Origin: a bacterium SCSIO 12696
GTDB taxonomy: Bacteria > Pseudomonadota > Gammaproteobacteria > Pseudomonadales > Porticoccaceae
Length of the DNA stretch: 64,000 nucleotides
Reading direction: 5' to 3'
NCBI GenBank assembly: GCA_024397955.1
Contig: CP073744.1
Span: forward strand, 2,367,001-2,431,000
The notes under the pieces are model-generated. The model saw nothing but the letters and a program-made list of their open reading frames with translations, searched no databases and was not told where the DNA came from. The translations under genes and the position numbers were made by a program. Shown piece after piece: positions 1 through 8,563 of this stretch (within the stretch, counting starts at the first letter, position 1; every line of letters begins with the position of its first letter).

Positions 1-1
1 G

Positions 2-1507
2 ATAGCCGGCTCTGGTATAGGGGGTGGGGCAACAGCCTATGCATTAACGAAAAAAGGCTTTCGTGTGCTTATGCTGGAAAAGGGGTGCTTTAACTTATTA
101 AGCGGCGATGTCTCACAAGAGCAAGAGAGTCCCAACGAAAGGATCAAGCATGGAAAATGGCCTTATCAAATCAAGAGTATTATTGATGATTCAGAAAGCC
201 ATATCTGGCCGCCGCTAGGATGTGGAGTCGGAGGAACAAGTCAGCTATATGCGGCTGCTTTGCAGCGATTTGAAGCGGTTGATTTTAAACAAACTTGCCG
301 TGACGGAAAGGCATTATTATGGCCCTTTGGGTATTCAGATATAGAGCCTTATTACCAGCAGGCTGAAGCTCTTTTCTCCGTTAGTGGTACCAAAAACCCC
401 CTCAGTCCTGATGAATCTTATGATCTTAATGACCCTCAAGCTATGTCTGAGGTAGATGGTTGCTTTTTCCAGATGTTCAGGGAAAAAGGATTAAACCCTT
501 ACAGACTGCATGTTGGGATTGATTATAAAGATCAGTGCTTCGAATGTGGCGGAAAAGTCTGTTTAAAAGACTGCAAGAAAAACTCATACAACAGTTGTAT
601 AAAGCCTGCGATGAATACCGGCAACCTATGGTTGGCGACAGAGTGTGAGGTGTCTACTGTTTCCGCAAATGCAAAGTCTGCCGAGAGCCTTGATGTTGTT
701 CAGAATGGAAAATTATTTAGGATTCATTCGAAAAATATAATCCTATCCTGTGGGGCCTACATGTCACCGGTCATTCTGAGACGCTCCAAAAATAAAAACT
801 GGCCCAATGGCATTGGGAATGATCATGATCTGGTTGGTCGAAATTTAATGTTTCACGTTTCTGATTTTATTGCTATTTGGAGCGGGTCGAAAAAGTCGAA
901 AAGTGGCGCGAGAAAAACGATCGCTATTAGAGACTTCTATCAGCATGGCGATCTTAAACTTGGTGAACTTCAATCTTCAGGGTTGGATGCAGATTATGGA
1001 AATATCTTGTATTCACTCATAATGAAATTTGAGCAAAGCAAATTTTCAAAAATAAAGCTATTCAAACAGTTGCTTAGAATTCCCGCGTATCTTGGCTCAA
1101 AGTTGTTTGGTGGCGCTACGGTTTTTGCAACCATTCTTGAGGACTTTCCTTATAAAGAGAACAGAGTGGTGGACTGCAAGGAGGAAAAATCAGGATTTTT
1201 TGTTGAGTACTCTATTCACGATGAGTTGAAGCATAGACTCAAATATATGAGAGAGAAAATCAGGCATTCAGTCGGTGTCAAAAGAAGCATGGTACTTAGC
1301 TCGGGTGTTCCCCTGAATTTTGGACATCCATGTGGCACCTGCCGAATGGGTTCTGATCCCAGCTCTAGCGTTCTCGATGAAGATTGCAGGGTACATGGGC
1401 TGAATAACCTTTATGTTCTAGATGCTTCTTTTATGCCTACTAGTGGTGGAACAAACCCAAGTCTGACCATTGCTGCTAATGCCCTGAGGGTGGCGAGCAA
1501 GTTGTAA
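2..1507 (+). CDS. GMC-family FAD oxidoreductase (5' end outside window)
   Basis: The reading frame is open from base 2, so the gene starts upstream of the window. The first visible residues are a dinucleotide-binding motif (AGSGIGGGATAYAL, then an acidic LEKG end) that binds FAD. The C-terminal GMC signature is complete: HPCGTCRMG, then LYVLDASFMPTSGGTNPSLT, carrying the family's active-site His and Asn-Pro region. A Cys-rich stretch (CFECGGKVCLKDCKK, near base 540-580) is unusual but occurs in some sugar- or alcohol-oxidising members. These enzymes oxidise primary or secondary alcohols; the substrate here is unknown. An SDR gene follows 46 bp downstream and a flippase and glycosyltransferase lie beyond it, so a role in modifying a sugar or lipid-linked sugar is plausible. 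It is not a DprE1-type (VAO fold) oxidase. Confidence 0.85.
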   Translation: MAGSGIGGGATAYALTKKGFRVLMLEKGCFNLLSGDVSQEQESPNERIKHGKWPYQIKSIIDDSESHIWPPLGCGVGGTSQLYAAALQRFEAVDFKQTCRDGKALLWPFGYSDIEPYYQQAEALFSVSGTKNPLSPDESYDLNDPQAMSEVDGCFFQMFREKGLNPYRLHVGIDYKDQCFECGGKVCLKDCKKNSYNSCIKPAMNTGNLWLATECEVSTVSANAKSAESLDVVQNGKLFRIHSKNIILSCGAYMSPVILRRSKNKNWPNGIGNDHDLVGRNLMFHVSDFIAIWSGSKKSKSGARKTIAIRDFYQHGDLKLGELQSSGLDADYGNILYSLIMKFEQSKFSKIKLFKQLLRIPAYLGSKLFGGATVFATILEDFPYKENRVVDCKEEKSGFFVEYSIHDELKHRLKYMREKIRHSVGVKRSMVLSSGVPLNFGHPCGTCRMGSDPSSSVLDEDCRVHGLNNLYVLDASFMPTSGGTNPSLTIAANALRVASKL

Positions 1508-1553
1508 TAACCAATGATGATCGTATAAATGATGAATTTAAAGAGGTTTTGTT

Positions 1554-2294
1554 ATGGCTAATAGCAAAGTTGTTGTTATCACAGGTGCTGCTAGGGGCCT
1601 TGGGAAAGAGCTGGTTCAAGAATTTTCTGCTAACGGCTATTCAGTTGCAGCTATCGTTCGAACCCCGGAATCACAGGAAGCGTTAAGTGACCTGATGAAC
1701 TCTAACAAGTCAATAACTTGTCATGTGGCAGATGTTTCTCGTGCGGAGCAGGTAGAGCATGCTTTTGAGGAAATTTTGTCGGTTCATAAGCACGTTGACG
1801 TGCTATTCAATAGCGCAGCGGTATATCCAAAGATAAATTTTTTAGATGAAAGTAGTAACGATTGGGCCGAAGCTCTTGCAGTAAATGTGAATGGCGTTGT
1901 CAATTGCTGTAAGACTGTATTGCCGTCTATGTTGGAAAGAAATTATGGGCGCATATTTAACGTTGGCAGTTGGGCTCACATGGGGCCAATAGAAAACAGT
2001 GCCGTCTACTCTGCATCGAAGGGTTGTGTAAGGGCGCTCACAAAGGCCATAAGTGTGGATATTTTAACTCGAGGTAAAAATGTTCAGGTTCATGAGTGGA
2101 TACCTGGGCACTTGAACACAAGAATGAGCGATTTCACCGGTATAGACCCAAGAGAGTCGGCACGTTGGGCTGTGAACATGGTAGAAAATCACAGCACACA
2201 ATCAGAAAGTTCTATATTCGATGGGGCTGAGCTCTGGGTGCCCCCAAAGTCGTTAAAACGACGCGTGCTAGATAAACTGCTTTTTTGGAAGTAA
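1554..2294 (+). CDS. Short-chain dehydrogenase/reductase (SDR)
   Basis: A 246-residue classical SDR. The NAD(P)-binding motif TGAARGLG is at residues 10-17, the structural NSAA motif follows, and the catalytic Tyr-Lys pair is in YSASK (Tyr152, Lys156) with the Ser in VGSW upstream. The PG motif after the active site (IPGHLNTRMS) is also normal. The ATG has an upstream AAAGAGG ribosome-binding sequence. It lies between a GMC oxidoreductase and a Wzx-like flippase on the same strand, so it probably belongs to the same glycan operon and reduces or epimerises a sugar or lipid-linked sugar jointly with the oxidoreductase. The substrate cannot be told from the sequence; membership of the family is certain. 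Confidence 0.85.
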   Translation: MANSKVVVITGAARGLGKELVQEFSANGYSVAAIVRTPESQEALSDLMNSNKSITCHVADVSRAEQVEHAFEEILSVHKHVDVLFNSAAVYPKINFLDESSNDWAEALAVNVNGVVNCCKTVLPSMLERNYGRIFNVGSWAHMGPIENSAVYSASKGCVRALTKAISVDILTRGKNVQVHEWIPGHLNTRMSDFTGIDPRESARWAVNMVENHSTQSESSIFDGAELWVPPKSLKRRVLDKLLFWK

Positions 2295-2320
2295 AAAATT
2301 CAGGAAGTATCTATGTGTGA

Positions 2321-3730
2321 TTGCACTTCAAATTGCTGGTTCGCTTTGTGAAAGATGTCTTGAATACAAATAGAAGAGCTCTTTCCGATATTTATCGAAG
2401 AGCATCTTCTCTTGCCTCAACTTCTTTAGCAAATAGTGCTTTTTGGGTATTTGTAGGAAGCGGGGGCTATCAGGTAATACGCTTGCTGGGCAATCTTGTT
2501 CTTACACGATTACTTTTCCCTGAAGTTTTTGGTGTTATGGCTATCGTTACTGCGGTGATGATTGGCTTAGGACAGTTGTCGGATGTCGGGCTTCGTCAGG
2601 GGGTTGTAAACAGTGATCGCGTTAATGACCCTCGTTTCATGCAGACCGCATGGACCCTACAAATTGTAAGAGCTGGGTTTATTGGTTTGCTGGGTATTGC
2701 TATCGCGTACCCAATAGCAAGTTTTTATGACGCATCAATAATTGCTCCGGTACTAATCTGGATTGCACTTTCTGCATTTATTACGGGCTTTAAATCGATT
2801 GCGCCATTGGCCTACGACAAAAGATTGGATTTAAAAACCCAGATGTTAGTAGATCTGGGGATTCAGGTTTTAGGTTTAGCGGTAGTTATCGTCTGGGCGT
2901 ACATTTCTCCAACGCTTTGGGCCCTGGTCGCGGGGCAAGTAGTTTCATCCGTTCTTGAAGTTATAACCAGTTACTATTTGTTTTCTGGGCATCACAGTCG
3001 CTTCGCCTGGGATAAAGAAGTTGTTAAAAAATTATTTAATTTCGGGAAATGGATATTATTGTCGTCGATTATTTCGTACTTGGCTGTGCAAGGTGATCGA
3101 TTGATTCTAGGCGCCTTCTTGTCTATGGGAGAGCTTGGTAAATATTCGGTTGCAGCAACTTGGGCGGCTATTACATCGTTATTCTCTGTGAACATCTCAA
3201 CAAGAGTGTTGCACCCCTATTTCAAAAAAGCTATTGATAACCATTCTGACTATGGGAAAATTTACAGGGTTCGCAATTTACTGAATGTTCTTTATGTCGG
3301 TATCTGTATTGTTTTGGCAGCTGTCGGGGATCATTTAATTTACTTTTTGTACGATGATCGGTACAGCGATGCAGGTTGGATGTTGCAAATATTAGCTGTT
3401 GGCCAAGTAGGCAGAGCGTTAACAGGAACTTTGATGCCTTTTATGATTGCCAGTGGCGATTCGTTTAGCCAAATGAAATTTAGTACAGCAAATGCGGTAA
3501 TTCTTATCGCCTCACTTCTTCTGGGTGGGTATCTTGCGGGTACGGTAGGTATTGTGGTTGCAATTACAATATCTTCGCTGCTTGCTCATCCTGTCATGAT
3601 CGCTTATGCAAACCGCCATGGCTATCGGTGCTTTTTGTCAGATATGTCATTAATTGTCTTTTCAGTCTTGATCTGTATTGCGCTATGGTGGCTCATGGAT
3701 TCAAGCGTTATTAATGTTTTGTTTAAATAG
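2321..3730 (+). CDS. Polysaccharide flippase, Wzx/MATE-like (oligosaccharide exporter)
   Basis: A multi-spanning membrane protein of about 460-470 residues with roughly 12 hydrophobic segments and the layout of the polysaccharide-biosynthesis/Wzx family in the MOP superfamily: an N-terminal SxxxGYQVIRLLGNLVLTRLL-type first helix, LSDVGLRQG after helix 2, and a C-terminal six-helix half. Such proteins flip lipid-linked oligosaccharide repeat units across the inner membrane. The start is uncertain: TTG at 2321 opens the longest frame, but GTG at 2348 is in frame and overlaps the stop of a 12-codon reading frame (2313-2351) that has the better ribosome-binding site. Upstream is an SDR gene, and a GT4 gene starts 6 bp after the stop, so it is in an operon with both. 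Confidence 0.8.
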   Translation: MHFKLLVRFVKDVLNTNRRALSDIYRRASSLASTSLANSAFWVFVGSGGYQVIRLLGNLVLTRLLFPEVFGVMAIVTAVMIGLGQLSDVGLRQGVVNSDRVNDPRFMQTAWTLQIVRAGFIGLLGIAIAYPIASFYDASIIAPVLIWIALSAFITGFKSIAPLAYDKRLDLKTQMLVDLGIQVLGLAVVIVWAYISPTLWALVAGQVVSSVLEVITSYYLFSGHHSRFAWDKEVVKKLFNFGKWILLSSIISYLAVQGDRLILGAFLSMGELGKYSVAATWAAITSLFSVNISTRVLHPYFKKAIDNHSDYGKIYRVRNLLNVLYVGICIVLAAVGDHLIYFLYDDRYSDAGWMLQILAVGQVGRALTGTLMPFMIASGDSFSQMKFSTANAVILIASLLLGGYLAGTVGIVVAITISSLLAHPVMIAYANRHGYRCFLSDMSLIVFSVLICIALWWLMDSSVINVLFK

Positions 3731-3736
3731 AAGCAT

Positions 3737-4900
3737 ATGGATGAGAGACGTTTAAAAGTTGCCTATTTGTGTGAAACTGATCCTGTACATGCCTGGGCGC
3801 ATTCCGGTGGCAATCAGCGTTTGTTTCGGACGATAGATAAACACCTTGGTGATACAACCTACATCGAATATCACTGGGGGTTCTTTCAGTGGGCTAAGGT
3901 TTTAATAGATAAGCTACCTCTGAAAATATCTATGAGGCTTCGATTTCGAGTGCATTTATTATTGTCTCGGTTTGTTTCTCGAAGAACAGCGTCAGAATTA
4001 CGAAAAGGTAATTATGATGTCGTATTTTGTACGTACAGTTTTTATTGTCTTGCGAACTTGAGGCTTCCACATCCTTCGCTTCTGGTTTTTTCATCTGACG
4101 CAACATATACAGTGTATAAAAACTCGGAGATTGGTGCTGCTTTTGGGTCGTATCTTTCATTATCGCGTAAGTTCGATTCTTATATATACAAGTTGGAGAA
4201 GAGGGTATATCAGAATGTGGATTTGGCACTTTGGCCATCTGCATGGCTAAAAAATAACGCAGATAAATTGTATGGCCTTTCGAATAGTCACTCTTATATG
4301 CTGCCTTGGGGGGCAAATGTTGAGGATCCTGGTCAGCCAGTATTTCCAGAGGCGGCTGACATCAGCGAGCAGGTCAATCTACTATTTGTTGGCAGGGACT
4401 GGTTTCATAAGGGTGGCCCCCTTGTGATTGAGGTGTTGAATTTACTGCTCGAAAGAGAGCAAGACGCTCATTTAACAATTGTGGGCTGCAACCCTCCGGA
4501 GTTACTTAATCATGAAAATGTAACAATCCACCCATACCTTGATAAGGCCGCCCCTGAGCAATTAGCGATTTTTCAACGTTTGTTTTCCAGGTCTCACTTT
4601 TTCGTGATGCCTTCCTATGAGTCCTACGGTTTTGCTTTTTGCGAAGCCAGTGCTTACGGATTGCCAATTTTGTGCATAGATGTTGGGGGGGTGCCCGTCG
4701 AGCAGGGCGTCAATGGGTTTCGTTTGCCTATTGATGCAGGGAGCGAGAGCTTTGTCGATAAAGTGCTTTATTACAAGAACAATATCGATGCATACCTAAA
4801 GCTAAGGCAGACATCCAGAGAGTATTACAAGGATTTTCTTAACTGGGATGCTTGGGGCTCGCGAATGCGAGCCTTAGTTCTAGAACGCCTGAAAGGCTAA
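3737..4900 (+). CDS. Glycosyltransferase family 4 (GT-B fold)
   Basis: A 387-residue GT-B retaining glycosyltransferase. The C-terminal donor-binding half is clear: LLFVGRDWFHKGG near residue 215, and PSYESYGFAFCEASAYGLPI around residue 290-310, the E-x7-E-type motif that contacts the nucleotide-sugar, followed by DVGGVPVEQGVNGF. The N-terminal acceptor half is poorly conserved, as usual. It begins 6 bp after the flippase stop and ends before a rho-independent terminator at 4919, so it is the last gene of the + strand operon. It adds one sugar to a lipid-linked or growing glycan on the cytoplasmic face; donor and acceptor are unknown. Confidence 0.8.
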   Translation: MDERRLKVAYLCETDPVHAWAHSGGNQRLFRTIDKHLGDTTYIEYHWGFFQWAKVLIDKLPLKISMRLRFRVHLLLSRFVSRRTASELRKGNYDVVFCTYSFYCLANLRLPHPSLLVFSSDATYTVYKNSEIGAAFGSYLSLSRKFDSYIYKLEKRVYQNVDLALWPSAWLKNNADKLYGLSNSHSYMLPWGANVEDPGQPVFPEAADISEQVNLLFVGRDWFHKGGPLVIEVLNLLLEREQDAHLTIVGCNPPELLNHENVTIHPYLDKAAPEQLAIFQRLFSRSHFFVMPSYESYGFAFCEASAYGLPILCIDVGGVPVEQGVNGFRLPIDAGSESFVDKVLYYKNNIDAYLKLRQTSREYYKDFLNWDAWGSRMRALVLERLKG

Positions 4901-4918
4901 CGCGTCTTCTGTTGATAT

Positions 4919-4942
4919 AGCCCCTGACTCCAGGGGCTTTTC
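4919..4942. terminator. Intrinsic terminator between convergent genes
   Basis: An 8-bp perfect stem AGCCCCTG/CAGGGGCT with a four-base loop (4919-4938) is followed by TTTT. It lies in the 49-bp gap between the GT4 stop (4900) and the stop of the - strand lipoprotein gene (4950). It is well placed to end the + strand transcript. On the other strand there is no long T run, so it may be one-directional. Confidence 0.75.
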
Positions 4943-4949
4943 GGGGAGA

Positions 4950-6020
4950 TTACTTCTCTTCGAACCAGACTCGGCTCTGACCATCCTTGAAGGTGTATAG
5001 AGACAGCTGGTTCCATATATGTTGAGATATGTTCTGGTAATGCTCTTTTACAAGTGGGTGTATGCTCGAAGGGATTTTCAGGTTGTCAGGGCTTTGTTCC
5101 CCATAGATTCCCATGTAAGTAACCAATGCGGCAAGAAAATAAATAGTCGGTTTGCCATGAGGGGCATCATCCTCATATAACTCGGTGGCAGGTATAGTAT
5201 TCAAAGGATCTAGCTGAAGTACGCTGGCTATAACTGGCCCAACTGGTAACATTTTTACCTGTTTCTGAGGTCGAGCTTCGCGAATCTGATCTTGATACTG
5301 AATCCACCACTTATGGAATTCACCAAGCGTTTTGGCGTGATATCGCGAGAATTCTCGCTTAGAAGGCGGAAAGCTCGAGATGTACTGAGCCATATCTGGC
5401 CAATTTTCATAGATATAAATATCACTCGATGGGGAGTGGAGGCTTATCCAGTCAATGATCTCCAGTGTCGACGTTAAGGGGGTGCTTCTTGTTGGATTAT
5501 CGCCATCAAAGGGGGTATTTGGTGACTGGTATTGAATAAAGTTGGCTGCTGTCAGTATAACGCTCGTAAAGCCTACATCAGAGAAACTTTCTCCATTCAA
5601 GTCAGGGTCCCAAGCAGTAGGAACTTCGCTGAACCCCCACTGAGATTTTGGTGGTAACTCAGCATGGTTTCGTAAAAAACCGTATTGGCCGGCAGTGTAA
5701 TATTTGTTCCCTGCTGCCTTGGCGAGTTTTTGTAACCAATGTGGTACAGATGTTTCGTTGTTCCCGGCGGGTGCTTCAGGGGAAACATGGTTAATTAAAC
5801 TGTGCCCGAACAAATAGTTCTTGATACTAGATTGACGCTTAATTTTTAGAGTGGGTGTATTTGACGATGTTTCGCCTCCATCAAGCTCAGGTTGGCTATC
5901 TACTGAGTTGACCGTCGCTTCATGGTCTTTTGATATGGCGCCAGTTGAGTCCGCTTTGCAGGATACTAGGCATAAAAAGCTGCATATAAGAGGAATGAGG
6001 AAAGTCTTTTGAGATTTCAT
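4950..6020 (-). CDS. Lipoprotein with SGNH-hydrolase-like domain (paralogue of the C-terminal part of 13653-15512)
   Basis: The chosen ATG at 6020 gives a 356-residue protein starting with a lipoprotein signal (MKSQKTFLIPLICSFLCLVSC, lipidated Cys21); the longer frame to 6143 would put 41 residues before the signal. After a Ser/Thr-rich linker, residues about 66-356 form a domain strongly resembling the C-terminal domain of the protein at 13653. Conserved blocks fit an SGNH hydrolase: GHSLIN (Ser74) as block I, GQYGF as the block II Gly, TAANF as the block III Asn, and DAPHG as the block V D-x-x-H pair. Such enzymes remove or transfer acyl groups on glycans. The family assignment is inference from these blocks; no named family is recognised. 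It sits alone on the - strand inside the glycan cluster. Confidence 0.65.
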   Translation of the reverse strand: MKSQKTFLIPLICSFLCLVSCKADSTGAISKDHEATVNSVDSQPELDGGETSSNTPTLKIKRQSSIKNYLFGHSLINHVSPEAPAGNNETSVPHWLQKLAKAAGNKYYTAGQYGFLRNHAELPPKSQWGFSEVPTAWDPDLNGESFSDVGFTSVILTAANFIQYQSPNTPFDGDNPTRSTPLTSTLEIIDWISLHSPSSDIYIYENWPDMAQYISSFPPSKREFSRYHAKTLGEFHKWWIQYQDQIREARPQKQVKMLPVGPVIASVLQLDPLNTIPATELYEDDAPHGKPTIYFLAALVTYMGIYGEQSPDNLKIPSSIHPLVKEHYQNISQHIWNQLSLYTFKDGQSRVWFEEK

Positions 6021-6161
6021 GGCGAATGATTTCCGTTGTTTATAAAGTAAAGCTCTGGACTCAGGGATTAGAGGATTATACATTTGCTGCTTCAGATATA
6101 TACCACACATACATAGGATTATTCCCTTTAGGCGAAAATGCATGCTTATGTGGAAATACAG

Positions 6162-6206
6162 AGTCTACTATGTAGACTTTATGTGTTCGTAGCAATCTAT
6201 GCTACG
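6162..6206. promoter_or_regulatory. Two operator-like dyads in a divergent intergenic region
   Basis: Between the start of the - strand lipoprotein gene (6020) and the + strand GT4 gene (6254) lie two short perfect inverted repeats: AGTCTAC-TAT-GTAGACT at 6162-6178 and CGTAGCA-ATCTA-TGCTACG at 6188-6206. They could be operators for a divergent regulator or small RNA hairpins. No clear sigma-70 promoter could be assigned with either. Confidence 0.35.
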
Positions 6207-6253
6207 GGTATCTTGGGCGAGTTCACCGTATAACTAATAATTGTGAAGCAAAT

Positions 6254-7495
6254 ATGACGTCTATTGGTTTCCTTATTCCAGAGTTTCCAGGCCAAACCCA
6301 TGCATTCTTTATGAGAGAGCGTGCAGAATTGGCCAATCTGGGTATTCATGCAGAATTGATCTCTACTCAGAGGCCTGTGGAAGGAGAGGGGATGGCTCAG
6401 CACTCTTGGGCAAGTGAGGCAGCAAAGGATACACACTATTTGTTTCCAATAGGCGTTAAAAGTATTGCAAAGGCGTTGTTCTATATTCTGATGTCTGGCC
6501 CAGCTGCTTGGTGGCGGTCGGTAAAGTCAATTTTATCGAGTTCAGAGTTGACTTTTAAGGAGCGTTTACAGCTCCCAGGGTTACTGCTCATCGGAAGCAA
6601 TTTAAAACAATGGGCACAGAAAACAGGTGTAGAGCATATCCATGTCCACAGTTGTGCTAATTCGGCCCATGTCGCTATGTTTGCTCGTTTGTTGGGTGGG
6701 CCGTCTTACAGTATAACTCTGCATGGCCCCATGCAAGATTATGGTGGTAATCAGGCTGAAAAGTGGCGCCATGCGAGCTTTGCTATCATCATTACTAAGG
6801 AGCTTGTTGGAGAGGTCAAAAATAAGTTGCCGGCTTGCTCACTTCCCCCTATACATCTGGCTCCCATGGGCGTGAATACAGACTCATTTCGACGCTCTTC
6901 AACATACCTTCCCCCTCAGCGGGATCAACAAGTCCATTTGGTGTCCTGCGGCCGTTTAAATTTTGTGAAAGCTCATGACGATTTAGTGCGCGTTGTTGCT
7001 CTTTTGCGTGACAAGGGTGTCAAGGCGCACCTGAGAATATGTGGTGCTGCTGACTCTCAAAGTGCTACAGATGGAACTGGCTATGTAGATAGCCTCGAAT
7101 CGTTAATTGCTGAGCTTGATGTAGAGTGTTCCGTAGATTTGTTAGGGTCTATTTCTGAAGAACGAGTAAAAGAAGAGTTGGAAAACGCACACTTCTTCTG
7201 TCTTGCAAGTTTGAAAGAGCCTTTGGGTGTGGCAACTATGGAAGCCATGGCTATGGAAATGCCCGTTATCGTTACTCGAAGCCCTGGAGTGTTGGACCTG
7301 ATAGAGAGTGGCAAAAATGGGGTTTTGGTTGAGCCTCGTTCCCCTACTGAATTTGCAGAAACAATAGAAAAGTTGCTAGAGGCCCCTGATGCTATTGAGA
7401 GTCTCCGCAAACAAGGGCGTTTGACTGTCTTGCAACGCTTTAGCTCAAAGGTCAGTGCAAAAGCAATATTTGATGGTGTTCGTCAAACTAGCTAA
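6254..7495 (+). CDS. Glycosyltransferase family 4, WcaL/EpsE-like
   Basis: A 413-residue GT4 enzyme. The N-terminus (SIGFLIPEFPGQTHAFFMRE) is typical of colanic-acid WcaL/AmsK-like and related exopolysaccharide glycosyltransferases, as is the THLHGPMQDYGG-type region in the middle. The donor site is at residues about 319-340 (SLKEPLGVATMEAMAMEMPV) followed by PGVLDLIESGKNG. The ATG has a weak GAAG ribosome-binding sequence seven bases upstream. It is the first gene after a divergent control region, and the acyltransferase gene begins within 20 bp of its stop, so the two are probably co-transcribed. It adds a hexose to the glycan repeat unit; the precise sugar is unknown. Confidence 0.8.
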   Translation: MTSIGFLIPEFPGQTHAFFMRERAELANLGIHAELISTQRPVEGEGMAQHSWASEAAKDTHYLFPIGVKSIAKALFYILMSGPAAWWRSVKSILSSSELTFKERLQLPGLLLIGSNLKQWAQKTGVEHIHVHSCANSAHVAMFARLLGGPSYSITLHGPMQDYGGNQAEKWRHASFAIIITKELVGEVKNKLPACSLPPIHLAPMGVNTDSFRRSSTYLPPQRDQQVHLVSCGRLNFVKAHDDLVRVVALLRDKGVKAHLRICGAADSQSATDGTGYVDSLESLIAELDVECSVDLLGSISEERVKEELENAHFFCLASLKEPLGVATMEAMAMEMPVIVTRSPGVLDLIESGKNGVLVEPRSPTEFAETIEKLLEAPDAIESLRKQGRLTVLQRFSSKVSAKAIFDGVRQTS

Positions 7496-7514
7496 TGGGG
7501 AGCATAGATGGGCC

Positions 7515-8561
7515 GTGCGTGCGCAACTTAATAACGAATTACAAGAGAATACAGAACGGCAAAACTGGGTAGATTATGCCAAAGGCATAGGGATCATCTT
7601 GGTTGTTTATGGCCATGTTGTGCGAGGTTTATACAGTGCTGGAATCCCTATTTCAGAACGCTTCTACCAAATATCTGATAGCGTTATATATAGTTTCCAT
7701 ATGCCGCTGTTCTTTTTTCTATCTGGGCTTTTCTTCCTAAGTACTTACAATAAATACAAAGCGGGCAGAAGCGTTTTAAAAAAAGTGGATGTTGTTGTAT
7801 ATCCCTATATTATCTGGTCTTTGCTTCAAGGCTTTATAGAGGTTTTTTTAGCTCAATACACTAACGGTGATGTTAGTGCTTCGGAGGTTTTACGGCTTTG
7901 GGATCCGAGAGCGCACTTTTGGTTTTTGTATGCGTTGTTTTTAATTTTTTCCTTATGTTGCGTAATATTCTGGGCTTTTAAAGAGGTTGCTATATATGTT
8001 GCCTTGCTATCGTCTTTGGTTATTTATTTATGGCCGTCAATATTGCCTGAATCAACAGCATCCATTCATATTTCTCAGAATCTTGTATTTTTTATAGCTG
8101 GCATCGCTTTTTCTCGCTTCAGTTTCCACGATTTTTGGCGCAAGAAATGGCTGCTTTATATTTCAATAGTCGCTTTTTTTCTTAGTCAGTATGTATTTCA
8201 TGTAATTTGGGGAGGGCATTACGGCGACCGGGGTATCAACACGTTGTTGCTGGCCTTAGTCTCTATTACTCTGATTGTTTCACTTTGTCATAGGCTGCCA
8301 GATAAGGGGTTGTCATGGCTTCTTACACTGGGTGTTTCTTCAATGGCGATTTATCTTATTCACATTTTATCTGGAAGTGGTGTAAGAATTTTATTGCAGT
8401 CATTACTTTCCATAAACAATTTTTGGGTTCACCTTGCCTTAGGAATGGTTTTCGGGTTGCTGCTGCCTATAGTGTTTTCTAAAGCAGTGGAAAAAATAGG
8501 ATTTAAATATATTTTCTCTGCGCCGATTAGCCGATGGGTTCAAAGGTTTGGGAAGAAATAG
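7515..8561 (+). CDS. Acyltransferase-3 family membrane protein (sugar O-acetyltransferase)
   Basis: An integral membrane protein with about ten hydrophobic segments and the acyltransferase-3 N-terminal signature: NWVDYAKGIGIILVVYGHV, in which the His of YGH is the conserved catalytic-region residue, then SFHMPLFFFLSGLFF. These proteins move acetyl or other acyl groups onto sugars of extracellular polysaccharides. The start is ambiguous. An ATG at 7455 opens the longest frame but overlaps the previous gene by 41 bp; I chose GTG 7515, which lies 12 bases after GGGGAG. The gene ends 2 bp from the stop of a convergent gene with no visible terminator. Acylation here could be the counterpart to the SGNH-like lipoproteins nearby (inference). 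Confidence 0.8.
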   Translation: MRAQLNNELQENTERQNWVDYAKGIGIILVVYGHVVRGLYSAGIPISERFYQISDSVIYSFHMPLFFFLSGLFFLSTYNKYKAGRSVLKKVDVVVYPYIIWSLLQGFIEVFLAQYTNGDVSASEVLRLWDPRAHFWFLYALFLIFSLCCVIFWAFKEVAIYVALLSSLVIYLWPSILPESTASIHISQNLVFFIAGIAFSRFSFHDFWRKKWLLYISIVAFFLSQYVFHVIWGGHYGDRGINTLLLALVSITLIVSLCHRLPDKGLSWLLTLGVSSMAIYLIHILSGSGVRILLQSLLSINNFWVHLALGMVFGLLLPIVFSKAVEKIGFKYIFSAPISRWVQRFGKK

Positions 8562-8563
8562 AA

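Noticed and set aside
2..1507. DprE1-type decaprenylphosphoryl-ribose oxidase
   Set aside because: The C-terminal HPCGTCRMG and LYVLDASFMPTSGGTNP motifs are GMC-family, not VAO/FAD_binding_4, so only functional analogy is possible.
6021..6143. N-terminal extension of the - strand lipoprotein
   Set aside because: It would put 41 residues ahead of a clear lipoprotein signal peptide starting at ATG 6020.
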